This document shows positions 1 to 8,583 of a DNA stretch of 64,000 bases, one piece after another. A program made the translations under genes and the position numbers. A model generated the notes under the pieces. That model saw only the letters and a list, made by a program, of their open reading frames with translations, did not search any database and was not told the DNA's origin. The DNA lies in NCBI RefSeq assembly GCF_900625095.1, contig NZ_LR130760.1:3104322-3168321 (forward strand), read 5' to 3'. Within the stretch, counting starts at the first letter, position 1, and each line of letters opens with the position of its first letter. This stretch comes from Acinetobacter ihumii (GTDB taxonomy: Bacteria > Pseudomonadota > Gammaproteobacteria > Pseudomonadales > Moraxellaceae).

Positions 1-384
1 CGCTTCTTTCAATGCCGAAGTTGTTTCCAGATAGCAGGCATTAAAGCCTTGTGCTTTTGCAAATTCAAAACATTGCTGTAGAAGCTTTTTAGCGAAACCA
101 TGACCGCGTAATGTCGGCAGTAAATACATTTTCTGGATTTCAAGTAAACTTGTATCACCCAATAAAGGCGCAATTCCGCCGCCACCCACTACGTTGTCGT
201 ATTGATCTACAATGACCCAATATTGACTGTTTGCCTGAGCATAAACTTCAGACATCTGATCCAAAGTAGGGTCGGAAACGGCAAATCCTGCATCTGTGGC
301 AAGACCATATTCTTTGGAAACATCTCTAATAATTTTAGCAATAGCTGGGTTGTCATCTGGTTGAATAGGACGAATTAAATACAT
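1..384 (-). CDS. GNAT-family N-acetyltransferase, C-terminus beyond the window edge
   Basis: The reverse strand reads open for 128 codons from an ATG at 384 to the left edge, so the C-terminus is missing. The start is MYLIRPIQPDDNPAI, the usual beta1-alpha1 opening of GNAT acetyltransferases. A hydrophobic strand with VVGGGGIAPL (about residues 65-74) is followed by EIQKMYLLPTLRGHGFAKKLL (split here as EIQKMYLLP and LRGHGFAKKLL), which holds the acetyl-CoA pyrophosphate-binding R-G-x-G-x-A motif. The acceptor substrate cannot be told from sequence. The gene is separated from the acyl-CoA dehydrogenase operon downstream by a strong hairpin. Confidence 0.8.
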   Translation of the reverse strand, partial: MYLIRPIQPDDNPAIAKIIRDVSKEYGLATDAGFAVSDPTLDQMSEVYAQANSQYWVIVDQYDNVVGGGGIAPLLGDTSLLEIQKMYLLPTLRGHGFAKKLLQQCFEFAKAQGFNACYLETTSALKEA

Positions 385-406
385 TAATTTTCAAGTAAAA
401 AGTGAA

Positions 407-442
407 AGTGGAATCGAATTTAGCTGAAATTCAGATTCCACT
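407..442 (-). terminator. Hairpin terminator of the acyl-CoA dehydrogenase pair
   Basis: AGTGGAATC (407-415) pairs with GATTCCACT (434-442), and inner GAATTT/AAATTC arms extend the stem. Read on the minus strand it is followed by TTCACTTTTTAC. It lies 40 bp past the stop of the 482-1687 gene and before the GNAT start. Confidence 0.6.
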
Positions 443-481
443 CAAGTTGATGATTAAGTTTGAATAAAATTTTATCGACGA

Positions 482-1687
482 TTATTTTAATTCGCTGGAG
501 GATTTACCCAATTCACGACGTGCAATAATGAGTTGTTGAATTTGTTGAGTACCTTCAAAAATGTCCAGAATTTTGGAATCACGTGCCCATTTTTCCAATA
601 ATTCATCTTCGTTATAACCGACACTTGCGGCCAGCTCAACACATTTTAAAGTGATTTCATTGCCGATGCGTCCTGCTTTGGCTTTGGCAATAGAGGCTTC
701 TTTAGAGTTTGGTTTTTTATTATCTGCCATCCATGTTGCTTTTAAGGTGAGTAAACGCGCAGCTTCCCATTCTGCTTCCATTTTATAAATTTGAGCAGCA
801 ATATTGGAGGTTTGCAAATAAGGTGTGGCATAGTCCGCTTCAAGTTCATCTTTAAAGATTTCTTTAATTCGCTCTAAAGAAGCTTTCGCACAGCCGACTG
901 CCATTGCTGCAACCAAGGGACGAGTATTGTCAAAAGTTTCCATCACGCCAGCAAAGCCTTTGGCGACATCTACTTCAGCATTTCCCAAAAGGTTAGCCGC
1001 AGGAACACGACAGTCGATAAAACTGATCGCAGCTGTATCAGAGGCTTTAATTCCGAGTTTGTGTTCCAGACGCTCAACTTTCATGCCGGGTGTTCCTTTT
1101 GGAACCACGAAAGATTTAATTGCAGCACGACCTGCTTTTCGATCTAAACTTGCCCAAACCACTACAGAGTCGGCGCGTTCACCAGAGGTCACAAAGATTT
1201 TTTCACCATTGAGAATGTAATCATCACCATCTTTGGTTGCTGTGGTACGAATTGCAGCAGAGTCTGAGCCGCAACCCGGCTCTGTAATAGCCATAGCTGC
1301 CCATGTGCCTTTAAAGCGTTCAAGTTGTTCATCATTGGCGACGGCAGCAATGGCTGAGTTTCCTAAGCCTTGACGGGGCATACTCAGTAACAGTCCTGTA
1401 TCTCCATAGCACATTTCAATAATACCCAGTGCAGTTGACATATTGGTGCCATTACGAACCCCTTCATTTTCAGATTCGCCACGTTTTCCTGCACCTGTTG
1501 CACCCGCATTAATGCCTTCGCCACCTTCATTCATACCATCGATCAGTGAGGCTAACATGTCTAGTTCTTTAGGATAAGCATGTTCAGCTTTATCGTATTT
1601 ACGTGAAATAGGACGTAGAACGTTGCGTGCGACTTCATGTGCCTGATCGACCAGCATTTTGAATTTTTTAGGATTTTGTAAATTCAT
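482..1687 (-). CDS. Acyl-CoA dehydrogenase family protein (catalytic subunit)
   Basis: A 401-residue flavoenzyme of the acyl-CoA dehydrogenase family, which oxidises acyl-CoA to enoyl-CoA with FAD and passes electrons to ETF. The middle beta-domain carries AMAITEPGCGSDSAAIRTTA (about residues 131-150), the FAD/substrate-binding signature, and FVTSGERAD. The C-terminal helix has FEGTQQIQQLIIARRELGK with the usual catalytic glutamate (E378). A Gly-rich loop near residues 53-75 (GEGINAGATGAGKRGESENE) is typical of one subfamily. It starts 15 nt after the stop of a second acyl-CoA dehydrogenase-like gene, so the two are co-transcribed and may form a hetero-oligomer. Chain-length preference is unknown. 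Confidence 0.9.
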   Translation of the reverse strand: MNLQNPKKFKMLVDQAHEVARNVLRPISRKYDKAEHAYPKELDMLASLIDGMNEGGEGINAGATGAGKRGESENEGVRNGTNMSTALGIIEMCYGDTGLLLSMPRQGLGNSAIAAVANDEQLERFKGTWAAMAITEPGCGSDSAAIRTTATKDGDDYILNGEKIFVTSGERADSVVVWASLDRKAGRAAIKSFVVPKGTPGMKVERLEHKLGIKASDTAAISFIDCRVPAANLLGNAEVDVAKGFAGVMETFDNTRPLVAAMAVGCAKASLERIKEIFKDELEADYATPYLQTSNIAAQIYKMEAEWEAARLLTLKATWMADNKKPNSKEASIAKAKAGRIGNEITLKCVELAASVGYNEDELLEKWARDSKILDIFEGTQQIQQLIIARRELGKSSSELK

Positions 1688-1702
1688 TTTATTGTTCTCC
1701 GA

Positions 1703-2995
1703 TTAAGCATGCAGGCCTGAATGTAAGATTGCTGTAGCACGCAAATCACGATACCAGCGTTCAACAGGGTGTTCTTTGGTAAAACCATGTCCACCTAAAA
1801 TTTGTACGCCATCTGTACCAATTTTCATGGATTTTTCAGCACAGAGTAATCGCGCGAGATAGGCTTCTCGATGAAAAGGCTGACCTGCTTCAGCTAAACT
1901 GGCTGCATTTAAAATCAGCATACGCATCGCATCAATTTCAATCGCCATGTCCGCAATCATAAATGCAACGCTTTGACGATGTGAGATTGGTTCGCCAAAT
2001 GCAGTACGTTCATTGGCATAGGTAATACAGTAGGCTTTGACTGCTTCACAGGTACCGACAGCCATTGAGCACCACATCAGATTACCCAAGTCGATAAATG
2101 AATTATAATCAAAATCTTGGTCACCTAATGGGATAGCAGGTGTGTTGTGAAAGTTTAAAGTGACCGTTTCTGTTGCTTTTAGTCCCATGGCTGGGGAAGT
2201 TTTTAATTGAATAGTTTCATTACGTTCTACAATAAAAACTTTAGCCTGACCATTGAAATCTGCACTGACCAGAAATAAATCCGCAGTTTCACCCAGAACC
2301 ACCAGTGTTTTTTCACCTGTAATAAAAAACTGACCATTATTTTCAGTCGCTTTGGTTTTAAGCTTAAATGGGTTAAATGCGGGTGTATTTTCCTGAACTG
2401 CAAATGATGCTGTAATTTTACTATCCTCTGCAAAAGCAGTTAGATATTTAGACTGGACATCACTTGAACCCCAACGTGTGATGGCATTGATCACGCTAAA
2501 TGTGCTGAGTAAGCCAGCAGTTAAGCTAAAATCGCCTTTTGCCAGATGTTCTGCGATCAGGATATTACTCACAATATTTTGTTCTGCTGCAACACCGCCT
2601 AAAGCTTCAGGTAGAGCATAATAATTGAGTCCTAAATCTTCGATATATTGCCAAAGTTGCTCTGGAAATTTGGCATCGTGATCGGCTTGATGGGCAAGTG
2701 GAGCTAAAACTTCCTGTGCAAATTGGGACATGGCCTCAACGGTCATTTGTTGTTCTTCGCTCAGACTTAAATCGAACAAGTTTTTTTGCTGATGAGGTAA
2801 ACGCTGACGGTCAATATTTTGTGGCTTAAATGCTTTTTGAGTATGAGTCAGTGCTTTAAATCCAGTTTTTGAACCCTGATAAAGTGATTTTTCAACAAAT
2901 TTGCGGAGCTTTAATTGATCCAGTAAATCACTGGACGCCATTTTTGTCAGTAATGAAAGTCCAAAACCTTGGGCCTTATTTACCATATTGGTCAT
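1703..2995 (-). CDS. Acyl-CoA dehydrogenase-like protein lacking the catalytic glutamate
   Basis: 430 residues, first gene of a two-gene operon. After about 85 lead residues it has the family fold: N-terminal helices (LSLSEEQQMTVEAMSQFAQE), the beta-domain (KITASFAVQENTPAFNPF; FFITGEKTLVVLGETAD) and C-terminal helices with RTAFGEPISHRQSV and ILGGHGFTKEHPVERWYRDL. The chain ends at RDLRATAILHSGLHA, so the [YF]EGT segment with the catalytic base is replaced by HSGLHA. The alternative helix-G position of isovaleryl/long-chain enzymes reads DLGNLMW, also without Glu. The FAD-binding TEP signature is also degenerate (QENT). This suggests a structural partner of the catalytic protein encoded 15 nt downstream, as in alpha2beta2 FadE systems. 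That partnership is inference. Confidence 0.82.
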   Translation of the reverse strand: MTNMVNKAQGFGLSLLTKMASSDLLDQLKLRKFVEKSLYQGSKTGFKALTHTQKAFKPQNIDRQRLPHQQKNLFDLSLSEEQQMTVEAMSQFAQEVLAPLAHQADHDAKFPEQLWQYIEDLGLNYYALPEALGGVAAEQNIVSNILIAEHLAKGDFSLTAGLLSTFSVINAITRWGSSDVQSKYLTAFAEDSKITASFAVQENTPAFNPFKLKTKATENNGQFFITGEKTLVVLGETADLFLVSADFNGQAKVFIVERNETIQLKTSPAMGLKATETVTLNFHNTPAIPLGDQDFDYNSFIDLGNLMWCSMAVGTCEAVKAYCITYANERTAFGEPISHRQSVAFMIADMAIEIDAMRMLILNAASLAEAGQPFHREAYLARLLCAEKSMKIGTDGVQILGGHGFTKEHPVERWYRDLRATAILHSGLHA

Positions 2996-3180
2996 TGCGC
3001 TGCATCCTTCGCAGTTTAGTTATGGTTTTAATGCTGACATGCCTCAAATCAAAAAACCATGTCAGTGTTGACAGTGATTTTTCAGGCAGATAAATGGAAA
3101 ATAGAGATAGATATTTAAGTCTAATAATATGAATTTTATATAAAAATTAAAAATAAAAGAAATGTAGAGAGTTGGGCAAT

Positions 3181-3211
3181 TGACTAGGCTGACAAATCGA
3201 TCGCCTAGTCA
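3181..3211. terminator. Hairpin after the ABC1 kinase gene
   Basis: Perfect 9-bp inverted repeat TGACTAGGC/GCCTAGTCA with a 13-nt loop, 18 bp beyond the stop codon of the minus-strand gene at 3230. There is no clear T tract, so terminator activity is uncertain. Confidence 0.4.
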
Positions 3212-3229
3212 TATCAAAATTTTCAGCTT

Positions 3230-4603
3230 TTAGGCATATTCACGGATCATTTGACGAACATTGGTTCTCGCATCAATGACGGTCATAAAGGTGTAAGCGC
3301 CTATAAATTTACGGCTGATAAACATAAATTCTTTGGGTGGAACTGAAAAGTAACGCGATGCCATCGATTTACTGGCTTGTTGCATTACTCGGCTATGTAG
3401 TTGGCTCTTTTTCCAGTTGTAACGTTCTTGTTCATCCATCAAACCAGCTGGCATGTCAGGGTTGTTTTCAGGAGAACTAAAAGCTTCAGTGGCAAGCAGG
3501 AATACTTTTGCCATATCAGGTTTAATGCCTTGCGGAATTGAATCAAAAAACTCGTAGCCAGTCATGGCCTTGACCATTGCGTCGGCATCATGATTGTAGC
3601 CGGCCTTGATCAAATTACGCGCGACATTTAGCAGATGATCATCAAATTGACGGATGGCACCAAAGTCCAGCAGTACAATTTTATCTTTAATGTCATCGCC
3701 ATTGCCCAGACGTACCAGATAATTCCCAAAATTCGGATCAGTCTGCATTTCACCCCATTCAAAAATTTCTCGAACGGCGATTTCCAGCGAAGCTTCACCC
3801 AAGACATTGCGACGTTCTTGAGGCAGTGACAGCATAACAGGACTGTTAATAGGCACACCGCGCTCAAAGGTCATGCACAAAATTTTGTCGGTACAATAGT
3901 CATCAATAATATGCGGCACAACATAACGCGGATCATGTTTAAGACGATCAGCAAAACGGCGAGTGGTGGCAGCTTCTATGTCATAACTCACTTCGCGATG
4001 CATCATTTCACGAACTTCTTCAAACCACTGATCAAACTCACGGGTTTGAGGCACCATTCGAGTGAGCTTGAGCATGTTTTTAAATAAACTCATATCGGAG
4101 TCAATTGCTTCAGCAACACCGGGATATTGAATTTTTAAGACCAGTTCTAAACCATCAGATTTACGAGTAGCACGATGCACCTGAGCCAGCGAGGCTGTGC
4201 CAATCGGTTCATGATCAATCGTTAGGTCATGAATTTTATCACCCAACTGTTCTTGTAAATGTTCTTTAATTGCAGGCCATGCCAAAGCAACCGTTTGGTT
4301 ATTGAGTGTATTTAAGGCTTGAGTAATTTCTTCTGGTAAAAAATGTTCGCCATAAAGTGCCATCATTTGCCCAATTTTAACAATCGAACCTTTTAGCTTG
4401 CCAATTTCTGAAACCAGATAATTTGCCTGTTCAGCCATGGCTTTTTTACGTTTTTTTTCTTTATCTTCTTCGTTTGAAAAAAGAGAGGATGCATTGGCAG
4501 TGGCCCAACGCGTACCTGCGAGTAATGAGGCTTTAGCAATAGATAAGCGTCGATCCATGGAAGAAGTTTTTAGGTTCTTGAGCTTATCTTTCTGATCAGA
4601 CAT
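3230..4603 (-). CDS. ABC1/AarF (UbiB-like) atypical kinase family protein
   Basis: 457 residues. All hallmarks of the ABC1/UbiB/ADCK family are present: KGSIVKIGQMMALYG (KxGQ motif, about residues 73-87), the Ala-rich nucleotide loop PIGTASLAQVHRA, the lysine in VLKIQYPGV, the catalytic-type MQTDPNFGNYL and the metal-binding LLDFGA. Members regulate ubiquinone or lipid metabolism through an ATPase activity. This one is not the canonical UbiB: it has no C-terminal membrane anchor helices that I can see and stands alone. A second family member is encoded at 11101-12399. The basic N-terminus (DKEKKRKKAMAEQ) is not a signal peptide. Its specific target is unknown. Confidence 0.87.
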   Translation of the reverse strand: MSDQKDKLKNLKTSSMDRRLSIAKASLLAGTRWATANASSLFSNEEDKEKKRKKAMAEQANYLVSEIGKLKGSIVKIGQMMALYGEHFLPEEITQALNTLNNQTVALAWPAIKEHLQEQLGDKIHDLTIDHEPIGTASLAQVHRATRKSDGLELVLKIQYPGVAEAIDSDMSLFKNMLKLTRMVPQTREFDQWFEEVREMMHREVSYDIEAATTRRFADRLKHDPRYVVPHIIDDYCTDKILCMTFERGVPINSPVMLSLPQERRNVLGEASLEIAVREIFEWGEMQTDPNFGNYLVRLGNGDDIKDKIVLLDFGAIRQFDDHLLNVARNLIKAGYNHDADAMVKAMTGYEFFDSIPQGIKPDMAKVFLLATEAFSSPENNPDMPAGLMDEQERYNWKKSQLHSRVMQQASKSMASRYFSVPPKEFMFISRKFIGAYTFMTVIDARTNVRQMIREYA

Positions 4604-4875
4604 ATAAAATCCTTGCTAAAGTCATGCAGAGTCAATGATTATAATTGTAGTGAATATTACATGCTATGACCGTATTAAAACAGTTAGAGTGTGCGAATGT
4701 TCATTTAAAAAAGATGGATAGTGTAATAAATAACCATTTTATGATGTGCATCTATATTCAAAATTACAAAAAATCGTGAAATTCAGTGCAAATGGCATGA
4801 CTTATTCGACTTTAGTTGTGCAAAAAATAAAAAAAGTGATCATATCCAGTAGGGGTTTAAGTTCTAGCTAAATAC

Positions 4876-5181
4876 TTAAAAATTAAACTGAATTTTTAAA
4901 TTTTTGCGGGACTTTAATAGTTCAATATTGTTTTGAATGTGCTTGAAAATTAAATCCTGTACAGTCGGGTGCATAAAGCCCAAAGCATAACCTTTCACAA
5001 TGATAATACTGGGAAGGGTAAAGAAAAAATATTTTGCGTCCTCTAAGGATGGATTGGTAAAAATACCATGATGATTGAGGGTGTCACAAAAATATTGTTT
5101 TTCGGTCTGTACATGGTTTGAATCCACGTCATTCCAATACATTTCACGCATGGCGAACAAATTATTATGCTTATAACTCAT
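4876..5181 (-). CDS. Hypothetical protein, 101 residues
   Basis: No recognised family. Starts MSYKHNNLFAMREMYWNDVD, rich in aromatic and polar residues. A hydrophobic stretch (FFFTLPSIIIVKGYALGF, about residues 52-69) is too polar at its end to be a clear membrane helix. An AGGA lies 4 nt before the ATG. The gene is isolated, with about 270 bp of AT-rich DNA before the ABC1 gene and 255 bp to the encapsulin operon terminator. It is probably real because of its length and ribosome-binding site, but no function can be assigned. Confidence 0.5.
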   Translation of the reverse strand: MSYKHNNLFAMREMYWNDVDSNHVQTEKQYFCDTLNHHGIFTNPSLEDAKYFFFTLPSIIIVKGYALGFMHPTVQDLIFKHIQNNIELLKSRKNLKIQFNF

Positions 5182-5384
5182 AGCATCCTGAATTTAGTAG
5201 TGAAGGAAAAATCTCTGGGCATTTGCCGATCTAAATGGGTTTTGAACCAATGCTCTTATTGTAAATCAATTTAAAGGCAGTACAATTTTAATCCAGAAAA
5301 AATTGTTATGGAAACGTGAAAAAAATCTCCATATTTAATGCTAAACAATTCATCCTAAGGGAATGACTTATATTCACGCATCAT

Positions 5385-5421
5385 AAAAAGTTGATAAAAG
5401 CCGACGAGCAGCTTTTATCAA
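5385..5421 (-). terminator. Intrinsic terminator of the encapsulin operon
   Basis: Perfect 11-bp stem TTGATAAAAGC/GCTTTTATCAA (5391-5401 with 5411-5421) and a 9-nt loop. On the minus strand it is followed by CTTTTTATG. It sits 15 nt past the cysteine desulfurase stop codon. Confidence 0.8.
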
Positions 5422-5436
5422 CATAGATGATTGCAA

Positions 5437-7401
5437 TTAACGCGTACGTCTATTTCTGGACAATTGATGCAGTACGGAAACCAGTAAGTCAATTTCCTCA
5501 GTGGTATTGTAAAATGCCAATGAAGGACGAACAGTCTGTTCAACACCAAAACGTCGCAAAATAGGTTGCGCGCAATGATGCCCTGAACGTACAGCAATAC
5601 CATGCTGATTCAATGCCTGTCCTACTTGTTCTGTGGAATAGCCATTCAATACAAAGGACATGACACTGGCTTTGTTTTTTGCTGTACCAATGGGGCGTAG
5701 ACCAGAAACACTACTGAGCGCATTTTGCCCATATTCGAGTAAAGCATGTTCATAGGCTGCAATATTATGAATGCCGACACGTTCAATATATTCAAGTGCC
5801 GCACCCAAACCTACTGCATCAGCAATATTGCCTGTTCCTGCTTCAAACTTGTTAGGTGCAGGCTGGTAAATCACCTGTTCAAAGCTGACATCCTGAATCA
5901 TGTTGCCACCGCCTTCCCAAACAGGCATTTTTTCTAAAATTTCAGGCTTGACATAAACCGCACCAATCCCCGTAGGACCGAAGACTTTATGACCTGAAAA
6001 CACAAAGAAGTCTGCATCAATTGCCTGAACATCTGTCGGCATGTGTGAGACAGATTGCGCACCATCCACTAAAACCTTAACACCATGAGCATGTGCAATT
6101 TGAATCACTTCAGCAACAGGAGTCACTGTACCCAACGCATTGGAAACTTGTGTAATGGACAGCAGTTTAGTTCGTTCATTGATCAATTTTGGGAGTTCTT
6201 CCAGAATGATCTGACCAGTATCATCAACAGGAATGACCCGAAGTTTCGCACCGACTTTTCTACTCAGTTGAAACCATGGCACAATATTGGCGTGATGCTC
6301 TAAATGCGACACAATGATTTCATCACCTTCAGCAATATTTTGCTCACCCCATGTTTTGGCAATTAAGTTAATGCCTTCAGTTGTGCCCCGAACAAAAATA
6401 ATTTCTTTAGATGATTTTGCACCAATAAAACGTGCCACAACATTTCTAGCATGCTCATAGGCGTCAGTTGCGCGGGCAGCCAGTTCATGCGCGGCACGAT
6501 GGATATTTGAGTTTTCATGCTGATAAAAATAAGCAATCCGATCAATTACAGCTTGAGGCTTTTGTGTTGTCGCAGCATTATCAAACCAGACCAGAGGACG
6601 ACCATTGACGCGTTCCTGCAAAATTGGAAAATCACGTCGAATAGCCTGTATGTCCAGCGGCTGTGTGGCATTTGATCTAAAAGATGTTTTGTTGGGTGTT
6701 GTCTGTATTGACGGATCAATCGAAGGCGTTTCAAGAAAGTAAAATTGTGATTGTGCTGGCTTCTGACTTAAATGCGATGTATCAGAGCGACGATGTGTTG
6801 GCTCCTGTTGATTGAGTAAACGTCGTAATTCTGCTCCCTGTGGTAACTGAAAGCTTTGCGCTGTTGCATATTGTTCAGCATTAAAATCAGAAGATGATGA
6901 TGCAGGGGCAGAAAAATCATTTAAAAAATAGAAGGGAGAGACAGACTGCATTGAAGGTACATTGGCTTCAATGTGCGGTACATTTGGCTCATGATGTATC
7001 GCCTGAGGGAAATGTGGCTCAAACGGTGGCTTCGGTAAGTTTGCTCCACCAATGACGGGTGCGGAAGCGATGGCTCGACGTTCAGGGTAATCAGGATAAT
7101 TTGGAATATGTTCAGGATATTCCGGGTTTAGACTTTTCTCAAATGCAATGTTCGGTGCACGACCAGTCAATGCCGCCAGCGGTTCACTGGGCTGCGGAGC
7201 ATGGGGTGGTGTACTGACATTCGGTACATCCAGATGCAGTCCGTTCGGCTGATTACCTGTATTGGGCAAGGCTGCAAAAAACTCACTCGCCAAACGCGAA
7301 AGGGTCGCCTCATCAGGAAAGTTGGACGGTGGAGAAACACCGCCCACTTCCGTACCCGACGGACTACCTTGAAAATTATTTGTAGTTAACTGGGTAGTCA
7401 T
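5437..7401 (-). CDS. Family 2A encapsulin cargo: SufS-like cysteine desulfurase with N-terminal cargo-loading domain
   Basis: About 654 residues, against about 405 for a normal SufS. The C-terminal 405 residues are a complete PLP-dependent class V aminotransferase fold: WFDNAATTQKP, SHLEHHANIVPW, the PLP lysine in FSGHKVFGPTG and the catalytic cysteine in RSGHHCAQP. It releases sulfur from L-cysteine. The first 245 residues are Pro/Ser/Asn-rich and probably disordered. They carry a conserved-looking helix (PDEATLSRLASEFFAALP) and two FYFL[N/E] motifs, fitting the shell-targeting extension of family 2A encapsulin cargo. I prefer the ATG at 7401, which has GGAGG 12 nt upstream. An in-frame ATG at 7425 lacks a ribosome-binding site. 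The 5' end overlaps the shell gene by 26 nt, suggesting coupled translation. Confidence 0.93.
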   Translation of the reverse strand: MTTQLTTNNFQGSPSGTEVGGVSPPSNFPDEATLSRLASEFFAALPNTGNQPNGLHLDVPNVSTPPHAPQPSEPLAALTGRAPNIAFEKSLNPEYPEHIPNYPDYPERRAIASAPVIGGANLPKPPFEPHFPQAIHHEPNVPHIEANVPSMQSVSPFYFLNDFSAPASSSSDFNAEQYATAQSFQLPQGAELRRLLNQQEPTHRRSDTSHLSQKPAQSQFYFLETPSIDPSIQTTPNKTSFRSNATQPLDIQAIRRDFPILQERVNGRPLVWFDNAATTQKPQAVIDRIAYFYQHENSNIHRAAHELAARATDAYEHARNVVARFIGAKSSKEIIFVRGTTEGINLIAKTWGEQNIAEGDEIIVSHLEHHANIVPWFQLSRKVGAKLRVIPVDDTGQIILEELPKLINERTKLLSITQVSNALGTVTPVAEVIQIAHAHGVKVLVDGAQSVSHMPTDVQAIDADFFVFSGHKVFGPTGIGAVYVKPEILEKMPVWEGGGNMIQDVSFEQVIYQPAPNKFEAGTGNIADAVGLGAALEYIERVGIHNIAAYEHALLEYGQNALSSVSGLRPIGTAKNKASVMSFVLNGYSTEQVGQALNQHGIAVRSGHHCAQPILRRFGVEQTVRPSLAFYNTTEEIDLLVSVLHQLSRNRRTR

Positions 7402-8308
7402 GATACTTATCGACCTCCACATCATCCAATACAGCTAAAGCATCTTCTGTTAATACTGCAAGTGAGCAATAGAGCGAAATGAGGTAGGATGCAATCGCAT
7501 GACGATTGATCCCCATAAATCGGACTGACAACCCCGGTGATTGTTCGCCAGCAAGACCCGGTTGAAATAAACCGACAATGCCTTGACGTTTTTCGCCAAC
7601 ACGCAGTAACAAAATTTTGGTTTTACCATCTTCAATGGCAATTTTATTGGATGGAATCAGGGGAACACCACGCCATGTAATAAATTGCGAGCCGAATAAA
7701 CTCACGGTTGGAGGTGGAACACCACGACGGGTACATTCACGTCCGAAAGCCGCAATCGCATCAGGATGTGCAAGGAAAAATCCCGGTTCTTTCCAGACTT
7801 TTCTCAGTAGATCATCCAGGTCGTCTGGCGTTGGGGGGCCATTTAACGTTGAAATACGCTGTTCATCTGAAACGCTAGCCAATAAACCATATTCAGGGTT
7901 ATTAATCAGTTCACTTTCTTGGCGTTCTTTAATGGTCTCAATGGTTAAGCGGAGCTGCTCTTTAATTTGATCATGTGGGCTGCTATAAAGGTCTGCAACA
8001 CGGGTATGAATATCAAGCACCGTAGATACGCCATTTAAAAAATATTCACGGGGTTGAGGATCATAATCCACAAAAGTCTGCGGTAATGTTGCTTCATCAC
8101 GTTGGGTACAGGCAACCTGAATGTCATCAGTGTTATTGACCCGGTTGACTCGATAAATACCTGCTTCCACCGGAATCCATTGCAGTAAATGTGTCAACCA
8201 ACGTGGCGTAATGGTTGAGAGTTGAGGGACGGTCTTGGTTGCATTGGCCAGTTGTCTGGCGGCATGATCCCCAAGTGCAAGTTGAGCCTTATCTGTGTTT
8301 TTTGCCAT
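7376..8308 (-). CDS. Family 2A encapsulin nanocompartment shell protein (SrpI-like)
   Basis: 310 residues with the HK97-type capsid fold expected of family 2A encapsulins, related to SrpI of Synechococcus. I recognise it by the overall sequence: an N-arm (KNTDKAQLALGDHAARQLAN), TITPRWLTHLLQWIPVEAGIYRVNRV (in two parts around IPVEAG), a long alpha-helical E-loop/spine region (KEQLRLTIETIKERQESEL), HPDAIAAFGRECTRRGVPPP and a C-terminal domain ending VLDDVEVDKYHDYPVNYK. Such shells self-assemble into icosahedral compartments that load cysteine desulfurase, and in Acinetobacter they are reported to store elemental sulfur. The cargo gene overlaps its 3' end. Upstream are serine acetyltransferase and rhodanese, giving a cysteine-to-sulfur pathway in one operon. 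Confidence 0.95.
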   Translation of the reverse strand: MAKNTDKAQLALGDHAARQLANATKTVPQLSTITPRWLTHLLQWIPVEAGIYRVNRVNNTDDIQVACTQRDEATLPQTFVDYDPQPREYFLNGVSTVLDIHTRVADLYSSPHDQIKEQLRLTIETIKERQESELINNPEYGLLASVSDEQRISTLNGPPTPDDLDDLLRKVWKEPGFFLAHPDAIAAFGRECTRRGVPPPTVSLFGSQFITWRGVPLIPSNKIAIEDGKTKILLLRVGEKRQGIVGLFQPGLAGEQSPGLSVRFMGINRHAIASYLISLYCSLAVLTEDALAVLDDVEVDKYHDYPVNYK

Positions 8309-8330
8309 GGAGCTATTTTCCTATTTTAGT

Positions 8331-8414
8331 GGCGTTGTTTATAAGATGTTGTAAATAAAATTTTTATTTAAAATAATTTGCTGTATGTTCAGTAAATTAG
8401 GGCGTTGTTTGTAA
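8331..8414. repeat. Direct repeat pair GGCGTTGTTTRTAA before the shell gene
   Basis: GGCGTTGTTTATAA (8331-8344) and GGCGTTGTTTGTAA (8401-8414) are 70 bp apart in the AT-rich 275-bp gap between the acetyltransferase and shell genes. Both are preceded by TTAG. They may be regulator sites for a shell-specific promoter. No regulator is assigned. Confidence 0.35.
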
Positions 8415-8583
8415 AAATTAAAATAATAAATAAAGCTAAATATTCTCCATATTTTTGCTTATTCCTCATAAATATATATTTATAAAAAATATTCATATAA
8501 CAGAGATATAGGCTCTTATTTGTTTTTTGAAACAAACACGCACTGGTTTCTTTGATTGTTGACCTCTCATCACATTTTGCCGT

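Noticed and set aside
5437..6640. Assignment of the desulfurase as housekeeping SufS of the suf operon
   Set aside because: No sufBCD or sufE genes are nearby, and the long N-terminal extension and shell neighbour identify it as encapsulin cargo.
7617..7970. 117-codon open frame on the plus strand opposite the encapsulin shell gene
   Set aside because: It is fully antisense to a clearly recognised gene, has no family-like sequence and looks like a by-product of the opposite strand's codon use.
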